From positions 1-64,000 of the forward strand of contig NADL03000473.1 in NCBI GenBank assembly GCA_002205965.3: DNA of 64,000 nt, given 5' to 3'. This document shows, piece after piece, positions 41,054 through 54,400 of the stretch. The translations under genes were made by a program, and so were the position numbers. This DNA comes from Kappaphycus alvarezii (Eukaryota; Rhodophyta; Florideophyceae; Gigartinales; Solieriaceae). Below the pieces are notes generated by a model. That model had not been told where the DNA came from. It did not search any database and saw only the letters and a program-made list of their open reading frames with translations. Within the stretch, counting starts at the first letter, position 1; the number at the start of each line of letters is the position of its first letter.

Positions 41054-43286
41054 TTGGTGAGAATAGGGACACAGGCTATTACAAAGTAACCGCCATCCAT
41101 CACTTGACCCCTACACACCTCCCTTCCTTTGCAAGATGCAGGTTCAAGTCCGTTAACAATGCCCGCCTCGGAAAAGGCACTCGATTAGCCGAACTAATTC
41201 GAATGAAGGGTCCTTGGCATCGCTTCATTGCCCTTCCATTCTCCACATTGAGTGGCTGGCGTCCGGCGGTCCAGAACTTCGCCAACCTTGGGACTGGCAT
41301 TACCGCAGGTGCTAGCCGACAACATGAAAACAGTGTATTATCCTTTATGATATCACTGTCTCAATGGTCAGCAAAGGAATGTCTCCCGGTGCGTTAACTT
41401 GAAGTTGCACAGAACTGCACATCCATCTTCGCCCAGCGCTTGCGCCGAAAGTTTCGCTGTACTTGCGTCCGCTTCTCAGCACAAGACACCCATATACCAA
41501 ACAGCCTATTCCGAATACGGAGATGAGTGTCCAGGTCGTCACTTTGTAGCGGATGCATGCGTATATGCAGATTTGTTAGCACCATGGATATTTTAAACTA
41601 GCCGTCGTACCCGGACTCGACCCACCTCCACTTTGCTGACATTATAGCCGAGAGCCCTTACAACCTTCCGAAATAGTTCTCGATTAGAACGCGATCAGAT
41701 GTTGTTCCGCGGTTTCATTTTGGGCAACACAGCCCTCGTAAATTCATCAATATCTTGATAGCCTTTATCAGTTAAAACAGCCTAAAACTGCTGGTACTCC
41801 TCCGAGTACTCCTCCGAATACTCTTTTGTCTCTTCAGAGCCAGTTTTCTTTAGACTTTCATCATTAAATGCCCTGTTCTCTTGGAGAAATCTTCAAATTT
41901 GGATTTCAACCTAGATATTGCTTAGAACACTGTATAGAGAGGCCTTTCGGTAGAACAAAAAACTATGTTTTGAACCCATGAAGATTATGTTTACATCAAA
42001 AATATACTTTTTCTCCTTGCATACTACCACTATGTCTAAACTTCTGCTGAAAATTAACGCATTTAGCGTATAAAGCATAGCTATAGTACCTGAATATACT
42101 TAAGGTCCATTATTTCTTAGCGTTCTCACGCTAAATTGCTCACTAACTGAACACATCCCGACGAGACGGATGATTAAACTCTCAAATAATGGACCCTTCT
42201 TTCCAAAAACTCGAGCTAAAAAATCACACTGCACCCCATTTCTGACAATTTCAATCATCATGAATAAATGTATTTTCGAACTGGCGACACTTTTTCGACC
42301 CCGGCCAACATTGTAGCTCTTTAATATGAAATAAGAAAGAAGCCCTCAAAAATAGTCAAACTCTTGCGGGCTAAAGCTGGCCATCTTGAGAATCGCGTCG
42401 GGGCAACCGGTCTCGTAGACGCGGTGGAAAAATTCAAAAGAGAGAGGCATGAAGGTCAGACTGTAAGTGAGATGGGTGGGAGTTTGGGAAGAGACAGGCA
42501 TTGGATAGCATCCTCCGCGCGTCGGCGGATGACGCTGTGCTTATCAGTGCTGGCGGCACTGTAATGTGACAGGTTACACTTACGGCCGTATGCGTACGCA
42601 TCGACGTTGTGGCCCCAACCCAGCATACACGCTATCCATTGTTGACGTTTCATCCGTATAGACGGGAAGTCTACACATGGCGTAATTTTTTGAAGTCCTA
42701 GGTTGATATCTGTTTAACTGCGGGATTGGACTAATAATAAAGGAATATACCAAGCGGTCAGAGCTAAACGGATCGGTTTCGTGCCTCCGCGCACTCTTCC
42801 GTCGGCCTTCAGCGGCCTGATATTTATTGGCCCTCAGCGGTCACACTCCGTCCGGTCAGTGTACTGTACTGGAACATGGCGGCGGCAACTCTCATGTAAA
42901 TCTGTCCCATACTGTATCCCGCAGATACTTGGGGTATCGATCATTAAAGTAGCCTACAATACAGCCCACACTATACAGTAGCCACACCATTTGATGGTAC
43001 CTTCAGCCGGACCCGGCTAACCCCTCCTGGACCATTACTGTACAGTGCTAGCGCCGCACACAAGCTGTCTCTAACAAGAGTTGCATCGTGTTGCATACCA
43101 ATCACACTGTACATAAGTTGGCCTTGTAATCAATTGATGCGAAGTATTTCTACTCATTGAATATAGATTTTACGGTACGACAGATTTCAGCATAATTTCT
43201 GCAATTGATCTGTAATGGTACTGTAATGAGTCCGACAATGCGGTATTGACGTGCGCAACCGAATTATTTGATGAAGTACATTTAAG
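41054..43286. other. No supported gene
   Basis: Only short frames are present. The one at 41104-41397 (97 residues, with RLGKGTRLAELIRMKGPWHR) is the most protein-like but has no recognised relative. A small inverted-repeat structure lies at 42104-42195. Confidence 0.5.
42104..42195. repeat. Possible 92-bp miniature inverted-repeat element
   Basis: A perfect 12-bp terminal inverted repeat, ggtccattattt / aaataatggacc, encloses a smaller hairpin (tagcg ttctca cgcta at 42118-42133). No convincing target duplication was found. Confidence 0.45.
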
Positions 43287-44527
43287 GTGCAACCCTGGAT
43301 CTCTCCCGTGAGTATTACAGCCGACAGGCGTCCGGAGTACGGTATGAGTCGGGCACGGAAAGGCAGCCTTCTTCGAGAAATGAAGAGAGATAACTACAAG
43401 AGATTCCATTTTTGGTACAAAGCGGTCCTCACTGCTATCCACAGCCGCTCTTGTACCGAGCTGCCCGTTTCATTGTTTGTTACAGCCTACACGAAGTATA
43501 AGACGTACAAAAGAAATCAGGTATCGTTTGTCAAACGAATTATATTGGTCGCAACCACAACTTTCGGGCAAGTATTCGAGAACATGGGGGATGAGCAATG
43601 CCTACTCCACTTTCGATTCTTAAGGGCTGATGTTATCAAATTTATGCATGTGATAACTACTGGCAATCATACTTCACGACAAAGAGAAACATGTACTTTT
43701 GCTCACGACTGTTAGCAACATGTGTTTTACTTAAACGGATTTCTACACCGCAACGTCGGAAAGATATAGACGTGATGTTTAGGAATCATACGTCACATAT
43801 ATCCGATGTGTTTTGGGAAACAATCCAGTCGTTCGTCGAGCGCTTGGAGTATTGTTGACTAATCTTATCGGTGCTGAGTTCATTTCATCAAATGCAACAC
43901 GATAAACTGACGCAGTTAAAGATAAGGCTGGAACTTTTGGAAATTGCATGGTAGTATTGATGGAACAGATCTAGAAATTGCAAGGCCAGATGATGCCGCA
44001 GAAAAAATGTTTTATACAACGGACATAAGCGAAAACACGCTTTGAAGTTCCAGGCTGTGACTACACCCTATGGGCTATTTCTACATGTCTTCAGTCCAAT
44101 AGTGGGCAAAACACATGACTAGACGCTTTATTCCAGATCTGGGTGGGATGATCAACTCGAAAGTATGTTACATGTGGACCTTGCTAGATGCTTTACATAC
44201 GAAGATAGCTGTTAAAACTGGCGATTATATCTTGAAGCAACTTTTCAGAGCTCAAACTTTACCCACGCTCAGGCTGCTTTTAATAAGGGCATGTCATCGA
44301 GAAGGATGATGGTCGAATGGATGTTTAAAGAAGTGAAAAAATACTGGACAGCCGTTGATTTTCCAAGAAATATGCGAGTGTTGCAGCTACCAGTCGGAAC
44401 GATGTACGTTGCACAATCTGTTTTAGAAAACATCCGTAACTGCCCGTATAGTGACCAAAAATCAACTTGCTTCAACTGTGTTCCATCTACATTAGAAGAG
44501 TACTTGATACCGAGGGAATTGAGCTAA
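43287..44527 (+). pseudogene. Harbinger-like transposase, module 2 (broken)
   Basis: Fragments are LLHFRFLRADVIKFMHVI near 43600, a central region with HDSR-type remnants lost to frame changes, MTRRFIPDLGGMINSKVCYMW (44115), and the C-terminal block MSSRRMMVEWMFKEVKKYW ... YVAQSVLENIRNC with the stop at 44525. VEWMFKEVK followed by YW and NIRNC fits the last part of DDE_Tnp4-type transposases. Many stops lie between 43715 and 44115. It forms a convergent pair with the minus-strand genes that follow. Confidence 0.65.
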
Positions 44528-44639
44528 AAATGCGTGCCATATGTAAATGCGGTTGAATATTCATCTATTACGGTTGACTTAAAACTTAAGGCGATGAACT
44601 GGAATCCTTTCCTGTTACGCTTCCCTGATTCACATGAAT

Positions 44640-45895
44640 TCATTTTCCCAAACTTATAAAACTTGCCATGGTGTCCATCATGAGCTTACTTTTTCTGAGC
44701 TCTAGCTCAGGTACAGCCTCTTTCTCTTCCATACGCTCCTCCCGTGCAAGCTTTCGTTCCTCCATATCCTCTTTTAAACGCTGTTGTGCCAGCTTTAATT
44801 TTTGTAACCTCCATTTCGAGACCACTTTTTTCTGCACGCTCAAGTGATTTCACAAACGCAGCGTCCTCCTTAATATCATTTTCAATGCTTCATCGCCTGC
44901 TTTTTCGCTTTGGTTCTTCCCTCCCCGGAACGATTGGCGCACAATCGCCGCCACTGTCACTGCTCCCACAGCATCCACCAATCTTCTCTCCTCTTCACTC
45001 TGAATACTGATAGCCTTTGCACGAATTATCTCCCCGATTCTCTCTTTCTCCTTCTCCTTCCTTGCTTTTCTTCCTTTTCTCGCACTTTTTAGCTCAGCTA
45101 GGTCACTACGATCCTCCTTCATCATCGAAAGTCATTCCTCCATTTCCGTGACCCTATGCCACTAATTAACCTCCTTTCCTTTTATTATTACCGAACCTAG
45201 TTGCAGCCAAACTTATCTGTCCTGAGTAGACTTCCACGTGACAGCTAGACAATTTTCTACTCGCACTAGCTTTTGATACTGCTATTTAGAACCTTTCCCT
45301 AGTTTGGCCGATTGGTGCAATGTGTCCTTTGCATGCCACAACCTCTCTCACCATGAGCAGATCTTCGGCGTAGGTAAATTTGTATCGACGTCCTGCTTTC
45401 TGAGTTAAGGCAGCATCGCCTGGCATAATTTCATTTGGGCGGGGGCTATCAGATGAGTATGGTTCTTGATACGGCATTGGAGGAAGATCGTTTGGCATTA
45501 TTGGTGGGTTGGTGGGAGAGGAACTCCTTGAGTGAAGATACGGAGTTGGCGCCAAGCGTGGTGTCGAATGAGATGAGGGTTTTTGTGCCATGGTATGTTT
45601 AGTGCGAGGGGACGGAAAGGGCACCATAGCTTGCTCCACTTGAAAGTAAAGGCTGAGCGCCGCGAGACTCTTCGGGAGAGGGGAGAGATCGGTTGCCCTG
45701 AGTTGCGTGGGATGAAGTAAGACTTGCGGTGCCATGTGTTGCGTAAGGTCAGGAGAATGATCGGGCACCATGGATAGAGGGAAATATCGGGCGTCATAGG
45801 TTGATGAGGGGAAGTATCGGCCGCCATGGGTTGCGTTGGTTGAGTCGGGGTAACGGAAGCATCAAGCCGCGTCCAGGAACTCAGACAGTGAGTAA
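44640..45895 (-). pseudogene. DNA-binding/coiled-coil partner of module 2 (broken)
   Basis: Read leftward: a P/S-rich N-terminal part (45771-45480); then GRRYKFTYAEDLLMVREVV, which looks like the first helix of a SANT/Myb-like domain; frame changes; then a charged coiled coil (45125-44650; ARKGRKARKEKEKERIGEI, LKEDMEERKLAREERMEEKE). This layout matches the partner in module 1. The upstream end runs to the left terminus of module 3 at 45896. Module 2 ends were not found. Confidence 0.55.
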
Positions 45896-46589
45896 GAGTA
45901 TCTCCACTCGTGCGGTCAAATTGTACACTCAAAGTGACAGCACGCCGCATATAATTGGCTGATTAAAATTCAGTCATTGATTGACCTGGTTTCCGAGACA
46001 ACGCAGAATTGGTCCAACAAGGTTATGACGGCGGTCCAGACCACCGTAATCATCGGTACTACGCGATTCCGTTTCAACCAAATTATCCAAGAAGCCCACT
46101 CGTATCGTTTCAACGAAGCTCAGCACATCGAACGAGCTTCCTGGAGCACCTAGATCTATCCGAACGTCCGCTGGCGCACTCATCACACACGTTCCCCACT
46201 ATTTTAATGCCCTCTTTGCTCCCTTCTACGACTGTTCATGCTCAGAGCTCTACTCCGTCTTTATCCACGACTACTCCTCGACATCTACATCCCCAAATCT
46301 TACGCCAGGAATCTATATTGAGGATCCGGCTACGAGCAGCAAATGCGTGAAAACGCGCATCTTCCTCCCATGTTCCTTACAGAGGCGCTCGATCTAGTTT
46401 TTGAAGACAACTAAACAGATCTTATCGTGAGTTTAGCCGTTTAATCTCACGAAATGACACAGGCAGGCTTGGAAACAAAATGGAGCGGCTCAAGAAAAGG
46501 AAGAAGCCCCAACCGGTTGCGCAATCATTAAGACTCGTATATTGAACTAATGGACGAATAATTTAGAGGCCCAGAGGAACTACGTAGTA

Positions 46590-47695
46590 ATGGGTCGGGG
46601 CACCTGGGTCCAAGGAGTTCAGAGGCGGACTTTAAACGTCATTATAGAATGCCTAAGGAGGATTCGACACTATCTACAACAGGACGGGGGAATATTCGTC
46701 GTATTTGAGGGCCGGAGAGAAGGCAGATTGTTGTGGTCGAATAGGAATTTCGACTCTCGTCAAGATCACCAGTGCTCTCCGAATGTTGTGTTACGGGTTG
46801 CCGGCAGACTATATAGAAGAAAATATGCACATTGGGGAGTCCTCGTCATTGATCTGCTTCAAGGAATTTTGTAAGGCCGTTATACATTGCTTTAAAGAGG
46901 AGTACCTACGAAAGCCGAGTGGTCTGGATATCATTCAAATTGAGCGCCAGTTCGCAGAGGTGGGCTTCCCGGGTGTATCGGGTGCGTCGAATGTGAGGAT
47001 GGGTCTGGAAAGCATGCCCGAAAGCTGAGCTAGGAATTACAGTAGGAAATGAGGGAGTACCTACTCTACGGATGGAAGTTGTTTGTGACTTAGACCTTTG
47101 AGTGTGGAGCTTGTTCTCTGGAATTCCGGGAATGCTAAATGACCTGAACATTATCAGTTTCAGCCCGTCTTTCTCTGAAGTTCTAATGGACAAGTACGCT
47201 TCGATCATCCCTACTTTCAGCATACAAGGAGAGAAGTTTAACTTCTCTTACTTTCTGTCAGATGGAGTTTACCAAGACTTCAAGCTCGTCGTAACCACGA
47301 TCACGCACCCCGACAAAGACGAAGAAAGTTTCTTTAGTATGCGATAAGAAGGGGTCCGAAAGTGTGTAGAACGATTGTTCGGCGCAATGAAATCTCGCTT
47401 CAGTATATTGGATCAACCTTCACGCCTATGGTACAAGGAGGAGATGAATCTGGTATTTAACGCTTGTGTAATTATGCACAATACGATTGTGAGCGTTAGG
47501 AAGGAAGATTATATGTGCAATGGCGCTGGCGGTTTAAGGGGACTAGGACATCGTGATGTTCCACCTACGTCGTGGAACTATCGGGTCGAACAAACCACGG
47601 CAAGAGCAAGTGTTATCCGTTCCATGAATTCAATGCAAGACCAGAACTGGCTAAAGAAAGCACTATTTCTCCATATATCCTCGATTTTCCCGTAG
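46590..47695 (+). pseudogene. PIF/Harbinger (HARBI1-like) transposase, module 3
   Basis: The parts in order are RMLCYGLPADYIEENMHIGESS and CFKEEYLRKPSG (46780-46930), then VGFPGVSGASN, then the GIPGMLNDLNI block and FLSDGVYQDFKLVVTTI (47115-47310). A C-terminal block follows: LFGAMKSRFSILDQPSRLW ... NACVIMHNTIV (47370-47495). These are the standard blocks around the DDE triad. Frame changes occur near 46860, 47030, 47100 and 47347. An N-terminal part may start near 45990 but is not recognisable. Confidence 0.85.
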
Positions 47696-48449
47696 GAGAT
47701 CTCAGCTCCTTTTCAGCATGATGTCCTAGACTTGCAAATCACGGGACCTTATCAGTTGGGACTACCGAGAACATGATAACAATGTCCTAAGAAGATGAGT
47801 AAACGAGGACCTGCGACTTACAAGGCTGTATATATCGTGGAATCCGCAGATTCTGCCGATGCAGTCGAACTTGTCTGCCCTTCAGAAGGTCAAAGAGTCA
47901 AAACGTTTGCATGGTTCGTCATGCTTTGGAGACGAATGGCGCTAACTACATTGTTTGGCGTTGCACTAAGTTCGCTCGCCAACAAGTAAACATCGCAAGG
48001 CTTTTCAGCCACCTACTTCTAACGTACGAAATGCAGACAGGTGAACATTTTTCGTTAAAGCCTGGCTAACAGGCCTGAATGCTCAACATGCCAGACGTGC
48101 TTCATATCTACGTTAGTAACTTATTGCTTTACCTCAGTCACTAACAAACGGGTCCAGATGTCCGCAATCTACCACAACCAGCACTTCTCAAACCGAAGAA
48201 AGAACTTCGCGAAATTTTCATATTACCAATAGGTTGAGAGGGTTCTTCACTTGTTGGAGCAATGAGGGAGGCGTTATCCTCTTCAATCCGATCTTCAACT
48301 TGAGTAAGATGAACACTTGGATCTGAAATAAGATGCGTACCACCAGGCGCAACGTGATTGCAATGTTATGCTTCTGTAGGCCCCCTCAACTCTTCGGAAA
48401 ACTCCATATAGTCTCCTGGGGTAGATCCTGTTGCAGGATTATCCCTCAC

Positions 48450-50150
48450 TGGTCCCGAAGCCGCAACACCACCTTGCTTTCCAGTGTTCTATTGATTGCG
48501 CTCCCGAGCGTTCAGCTTCTCGTCCATTTCGAGGAAAGCAATTCGCTGAAATTTTCTTGCGAATTCCTCCTTTGGCGCAGCGCTAGTCCCGTCGATTTAA
48601 AAAGAATCCAGCCAGCTCCTGACCTTGCTCCATCGCGCCATAGATTGATGTGCCGCTTCCACCTCCTTGGCTCTTTTGTTTCGCTCCTCTCCCACCTTAA
48701 CCAGTTCCTGAATTTTGAGTTGAGACTGCGACGCAATGGCCTGAGCACTTGCTTTCTGCAACTACTTCTTTGCCCCGGTTGGCCTCCTGAGACGAACTTC
48801 AGGAGTCACTAGATTTAAATTTACAAGGTCAGAATGGGAAGGATCAGGCGGAGCCTTGTTGGTTCCTGCATCACCTTTCTGATTCTGACGGACATTAGAT
48901 ATCATGCTTTAGTCAGGAGATTGGCTGAGCTCCCTTGCCGCACCTTTTGCAACACCAGAATTATTGGTCACTTGTATTGCGCCCGTGATGTGTCTCCAGA
49001 GGCTTGTAGATCGCAGACACTTGTAGGCATCAATATATGCGATCGTCTTACCGCAGTATACCGGATCGCAGTCGAGCGTCTTGTACAACTCCCTGCCAAT
49101 CGCCCGCTTGTTTTACATCGCCGTAGTTGTTGTATTTCACTTCACAGACCTTACAGCTTTACACTAATTCACTACATCTACTGTACTGTAGATTCAAACC
49201 ACTGGTAACCTTGCAACCAGGGCTACTAGGCACTTTGCTGTCATTACACCTTCCTAAACGTTCTGAACACAGCGTTTGACCCCATTGGTACACTTGGAAT
49301 AGTTACGAGCGAGTTGCACACTGGTATATTATATCGTTGCCTTACCAATCAAAAGTCGCCTTGCTATCCCATGCCAACTGGACCAATGTACTTCTTACAT
49401 CTTGTCAGAGTATGTCACTCGTGCCGAAAACAATTCTGAAAAAGCTACTTACGATACCTTCAGGGCTGTTTTACGGGAACCCCTTTGAATTCGCTACTGT
49501 TAGACTGCACTTTCCTTTAGTTTGTAGCTATCTTCAGTTCTACATAAACCCTGGTTTGGAGCGGCCGGCTTAACCCAGCCAGCCTCAACCAAAACTTCAA
49601 CCACATTTCTACCTTGATCTGCTCGTGTGCGCTTATCATCCCACAGTAGTAGCATGCAATATCTGCTCATCACTTGGTCCACCGGTTAAACTAAGAGCAA
49701 GCGCCTTCATACGAGTTCCCTCAAATTTTATACACTTCTTCTTTACTTTCTCGTACCTTTCGAACGGCGCAGGCCCCTTCCGGACATACTTAGGATCCTT
49801 CCCGGTTGTTTCAAGCTGCAGCTTGAAGAATTCAGCTTGAATGCGTTCCTTGAACAAAGACGCTCTTTGTCCAACCCCATTGACAGCATTCTCGGAAGCT
49901 TTAACAAACGCCTTACATGCCCAAACATTTTCTTCGGAAGCCCAAGATTTTCCACTTCATATGTTTGTCATCCGGACCTTGAAACCAGAGTTCTCTTCGG
50001 CTTTATGTGAACAGTTTGCTACCGCCCTTGTCTGCGACGTTCGACTAGAAGTATCCTGCGCTTTTGCACCTCTCTCTTCGCGCTTGAACAGATTTTTGGG
50101 GATTTCCGCTTGTCGCATGCATGCATGCATGCATGTTGTCGGCTTCATTC
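48450..50150 (-). pseudogene. Partner gene of module 3 (SANT/NAM-like, broken)
   Basis: Read leftward from about 50150, after a stop comes SWASEENVWACKAFVKASEN, then GQRASLFKERIQAEFFKLQ and FERYEKVKKKCIKFEG. This resembles the N-terminal half of the NAM-like/SANT-like proteins that accompany Harbinger transposases in plants and algae. A charged segment near 48750-48510 may be its C-terminal coiled coil. Stops separate the pieces. It converges with the transposase, as in modules 1 and 2. Confidence 0.55.
50113..50136. repeat. GCAT microsatellite
   Basis: Five to six tandem gcat units inside module 3. Confidence 0.8.
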
Positions 50151-50881
50151 GTAGTTTTCACTGCAAGAAAAAGGTACGTAGGTAGAGTGAAGGGGGGCGC
50201 AGGTATATTGAAGGGGGACGCAGATATTGCTTATTCAAAGCTTTGCGTTCGCGTGATTTGTGGGCCTGGGTTGTACGTGTCAAGTTCGTCAAGAGGATGT
50301 GTTGTGCAGAAGGGAGCTTTGTATAGCCGGATACACACGCTTTCGTGCATCATATGCACTTCATTTGGACCAGAACAGTTTCAGACGCCGTTGAACTGAG
50401 GCCAAATCCGCCTTTTTGAGTCCAGTTCAACGGCGGTTGAAATTTTCTGGTTCAACGATTGGTTTGGCCCACGTATAGGCGGGGTCGATTTTGCGGGGCC
50501 AACGGGTACAAAAAACCGTTGTCCCGACGAGTGTAGATGCTCTAAGCCGTCAGCTCAAATGGCGAGCAAATTTCTTGAAATGACGGGAACTTTCATTTTG
50601 GGCCTGACTTTGCGGGAAACTCTCGAGCGAACTGATACATACACCACTTAACGAAAACATCCCGTTTCAGCAATTTTACTCACGCCGTGAAGTCCCGTTT
50701 CTGCATTTATTCTTCCATGTGTACACGTATTGCCGAAATTTTGGTTTTTATTTTGAGAATTCTGGTAAGATCCCTAATATCTGGGTAATACGGGCTATCC
50801 TTTGTTGGCTTGTCCTAACCATGCACTGTGAAAGAAGTTTAATGCATTCAGTATCTACTGGGGACTGCGCACGTCCTAACT

Positions 50882-50989
50882 GTGGTGGTAAATCTTTACG
50901 AGTTGTACATATGTACAGTACTGTACTGTACAGTACAGTACAGTACAGCGTTGCACAGTGGCACAGCAGCGTGCGTAGGGTATTCAGAA
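50882..50989 (+). repeat. Dispersed, expanded copy of the array inverted repeat
   Basis: It starts gtggtggtaaatctttacga and ends gggtattcagaac, like 8998-9060, but its middle is enlarged by a (gtacagtact)-type run. It is a solitary copy just upstream of TPP2. Confidence 0.8.
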
Positions 50990-51231
50990 CTGTACTGTAC
51001 TGTACAGAACGAAACTGTGCAGCAGTGCATGGACAGCAGTACAGTAATTGAATTTCCGAATTTAACTCGACTGCCGAATCACGAGTTTTGTTGGAATGTG
51101 AGCGATCTCCATATGGTACTCTGTGCACCCTCTAGTTAAGTTGCAAAGTGAAGCGAAACGTTTTCTACCATCTACCGATACGCTACGCACCGGTGCTGCT
51201 TGACCAATCCGTCTATAGGTACCCAACCATA

Positions 51232-51345
51232 CCTCCTCTTCTTTCCGATCTTTCTTTTCATCCTGCATTGGCATTCCCTCCCTTTCCACCCTCCCTTCCC
51301 CTTCCCCTGTTCCCCCCTTCCTCTCTCCTCCAACCCTCCTCCTAC
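51232..51345 (+). promoter_or_regulatory. Pyrimidine-rich tract upstream of TPP2
   Basis: A long C/T-rich stretch ends about 90 bp before the TPP2 ATG and probably belongs to the core promoter or 5' leader. No TATA box was seen. Confidence 0.35.
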
Positions 51346-51431
51346 AACCTCGAAGTCCACTGCATCCCCACAAACGAATACCACGCAAATCAACCTGCCT
51401 CTACTGCCCCACCCCCTCTTCCACAATCTCG

Positions 51432-54400
51432 ATGACTTATTCTACCTTACCCGCTGTAGCAGAGCCTCCCCCGTGCACAACATCTTTCATCCCCAAAGAT
51501 CCTATACATGTCCCCACCCTCATTCAGCGCACCGCATGTGACGGAACTGGTGTCACTGTCGCTATTCTAGACACCGGTGTTGACCCTGCCGCCGCTGGAT
51601 TAACATCTTGTCCAGATGGCTCGAGGAAGATATTGGATATGGTCGATTGCACTGGCTCGGGCGACGTGGACATGACCACCCAGGTCTCGGTCTCGGAAAG
51701 CGGTACGATCACTGGCCTTAGTGGAAGACAGATTCGTTTCTCAGATCATGTTTTAGCAAGATGTCAAGGGGGTTCCATCAGATTGGGGATCAAAGCAGGC
51801 TATCGTCTGTTTCCAGCCGCTTTGGTCAAGAGGATGAAAAAGGAGCGGAGAGTCGCTTGGGATCGCTCTCATAGAAGGGTAATGAACCTTGTTCGGGATG
51901 AGCTCGGTATAGCTAGGGAGGAAGGGAAGGCGGTGGATGAGTTGGAGGCTAGGGAAGCCGTTTTGCTAAGTATGGAAAAGTCATATGTAGATGTCGGACC
52001 CTTGTACGATGTCATTGCCTTTTATGATTCTACTTGGAAAGTTGCCGTCGTGGAGGGGGGTATGGTTACAGAGGGCCACCTGCTGGAGGACTTTAAGGAA
52101 TCTGGTATGTGGGGGACTTTTGAAGGCGGCGTTATGATGAACTACGCCGTGAAGATATACGACTATGGCCAAATTATCAGTATTGTCGTTGATGCCGGTG
52201 GTCACGGCACCCATGTGGCTGGCATATTGGCCGCGTGGTCGGGCGATGGGAGCGCCAGTATCAATGGCATTGCACCTGGAGCTAAGATTGTCAGTTTAAA
52301 GATCGGGGACAGTCGTTTGAACAGTATGGAGACACATCAGGGATTGACCAGGGCGGCTGCTTATTTGCTGAAGCATAGTGGTGAAGAGGTGACCAGCGAG
52401 GACCAGGACCCCGATGGTATCCGTATTGATGTTGTCAACATGAGTTTCGGCGAACAATCCAGAGACGTTAATCGTGGGCGCTTTTTGACCTTGATGAACA
52501 AACTAGTGCACAAACATAATGTACTCTTTCTAAGTTCTGCAGGAAATGATGGCCCGGCCTTGTCATCCGTTTCTGCTCCTGGTGGGACGTCAGAGGCCTT
52601 GATTGGTGTGGGGGCGTTTGTCACTCCCTCCATGCTGACCCAAGCATATTCGTATCTCCACTCGGAGTTTGGGTCTCGCAGCCCGCAGTAATCTCTGAAA
52701 AGAGGGATGTGAAGACTGAGTTGACTCAGGGCAAGGCAGAGGACATACCTGAGCCGGAAGGTGTAGAGGGTATTCCTTTTACCTGGTCTTCGCGAGGTCC
52801 TGTAACCGACGGTGGGCTAGGGGTCAGCATTTGCGCTCCAGGTGGTGCCATCGCTCCGGTACCTGTCTGGATGCTGAAAAAAAAGATGCTGCTGAATGGT
52901 ACATCCATGTCTTCCCCTTCGGCGGCAGGAGCAGTTGCAGTTTTGATCTCCTTTTTGAAGCAGCACAGGATTCCGTACACATCTGCATTGGTTCGCAGGG
53001 CAATTGAGAACACGGCGAGACCCTTCAGCCGCCAGGATCGGATGCAAAGAATGGGAGTTATGTTGATATTGAGTCTATTGAAGGATGCCATTCTGTGTTC
53101 GCAACAGGTCAAGGATCCATAGATGCCCTTGCAGCATCTGAGTATTTGAAAAGATTTGCTGAACGTCGAGGAATCCATCTAAACAACGTTCCCCCACTCC
53201 CGGACGTAAAGCCGGGCGGCGAACGGCCTTTGACGACTGAGGATGTGACAAACACCGAGGACGATAAAGCGCATGACACTAAGTGTCCTGCATCCCCTGA
53301 TTTAAACCTAGCTGATCCAAATTGTGCAGCTTCAGCTTCCTGGCATACTGAGAATGGAAGAACTGTCGTCGAAAACGGCCCTGTTTAGAGGGTAGAGCGG
53401 AGTTTGCATCTGCTACCGATGGATCAGATCCTGATCCTTTCTTCTTTGAGGATTGGAGGTTCCGCGTCAGGGTTTCTGATGGTTCCCTCGCACGACAAGG
53501 ATCTAGTAATCCAGGGTGCGGCGCCTTAAACACTACCCGGGGAATTTACTTGCGTGGAGGATCTGAAACGGCGGCTGTTCATCGTGCTGAAGTAACAGTC
53601 GAAGCAATCGGACCAAAGGAAGAGAGCCAGGAGACAAAGAGGGCTCTGGCCAGCATGGAAGTCCTCTTGTCCATTCAATGTGATGTGGACTGGGTGGAAG
53701 TTCCTGCTACCCTTGTACTGCTTGGGGGCGGTCGTAGGTTCCCAGTTGTAGTGAATCCTGTGGAATTGACGTCTGGTCGCTCTCATTACGCTGAGATAGC
53801 CGGGTATATTCTCGATGCCGACAGTAAGCCTATCGATGCAGGACCATTTTTCCGTGTTCCGGTTACCGTTCATAAGCCGGAACCGCTTGTTAGTGGTTTG
53901 ATGATTGACCCACTGCGCAATCTAGCATTTTCACCTGGATCTGTCTTGCGCCGATTTTACGAAGCGCCAATTGGGGCGACGTATGGAATTCTAAAGATTA
54001 TCGCTGGCACCTCCAGTTTTCTAGGTGTCGAGTCGGAAAGACCAAAAGTATCATTGGCATCTGGAATGAACAACTCTAATGCAGTGTCAGGAGAAAAGAA
54101 TCCTTCGAGCTATGTTTTGGGTACTGAACGTGGGTTACCCGATGTTTGTGAAGAATCTGACCAAGCCGTACAGCAGGAGTCAATCCCCATTTCTAAATCG
54201 GTAACTGGAAGCGCAGACGCAAGGAATTTTGAAGCCCATATTGTGCAAATTAGTCCGCAACGTCACTGTGAAGAACTGGAGAGCCGACACTACTTTACCC
54301 TTCGCCCAGGGTCTGTCAAAGAGCAAATGATTAGAGTAGAGGGAGGGTCAACGCTGGAACTGTGCCTCGCACAGCTATGGTCATGCCCAGGGCAAACTGT

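Larger units (their letters stand above)
45896..50542 (+). mobile_element. PIF/Harbinger DNA transposon, module 3
   Basis: Left end gagtatctccactcgtgcgg (45896-) and right end ...ccgacgagtgtagatgctc (to 50542) are inverted repeats with few mismatches over ~24 bp. They are flanked by taa on both sides (45893-45895 and 50543-50545), the classic 3-bp target of this superfamily. The element is 4,647 bp and contains a transposase relic on the plus strand and a partner gene relic on the minus strand. Confidence 0.88.

Noticed and set aside
50719..51139. Overlapping ORFs rich in Tyr/Cys/Thr/Val around the GTAC repeats
   Set aside because: They are produced by the GTAC simple repeat on both strands.
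53279..53873. Minus-strand ORFs inside TPP2
   Set aside because: The plus strand carries TPP2-like sequence continuously over this stretch.
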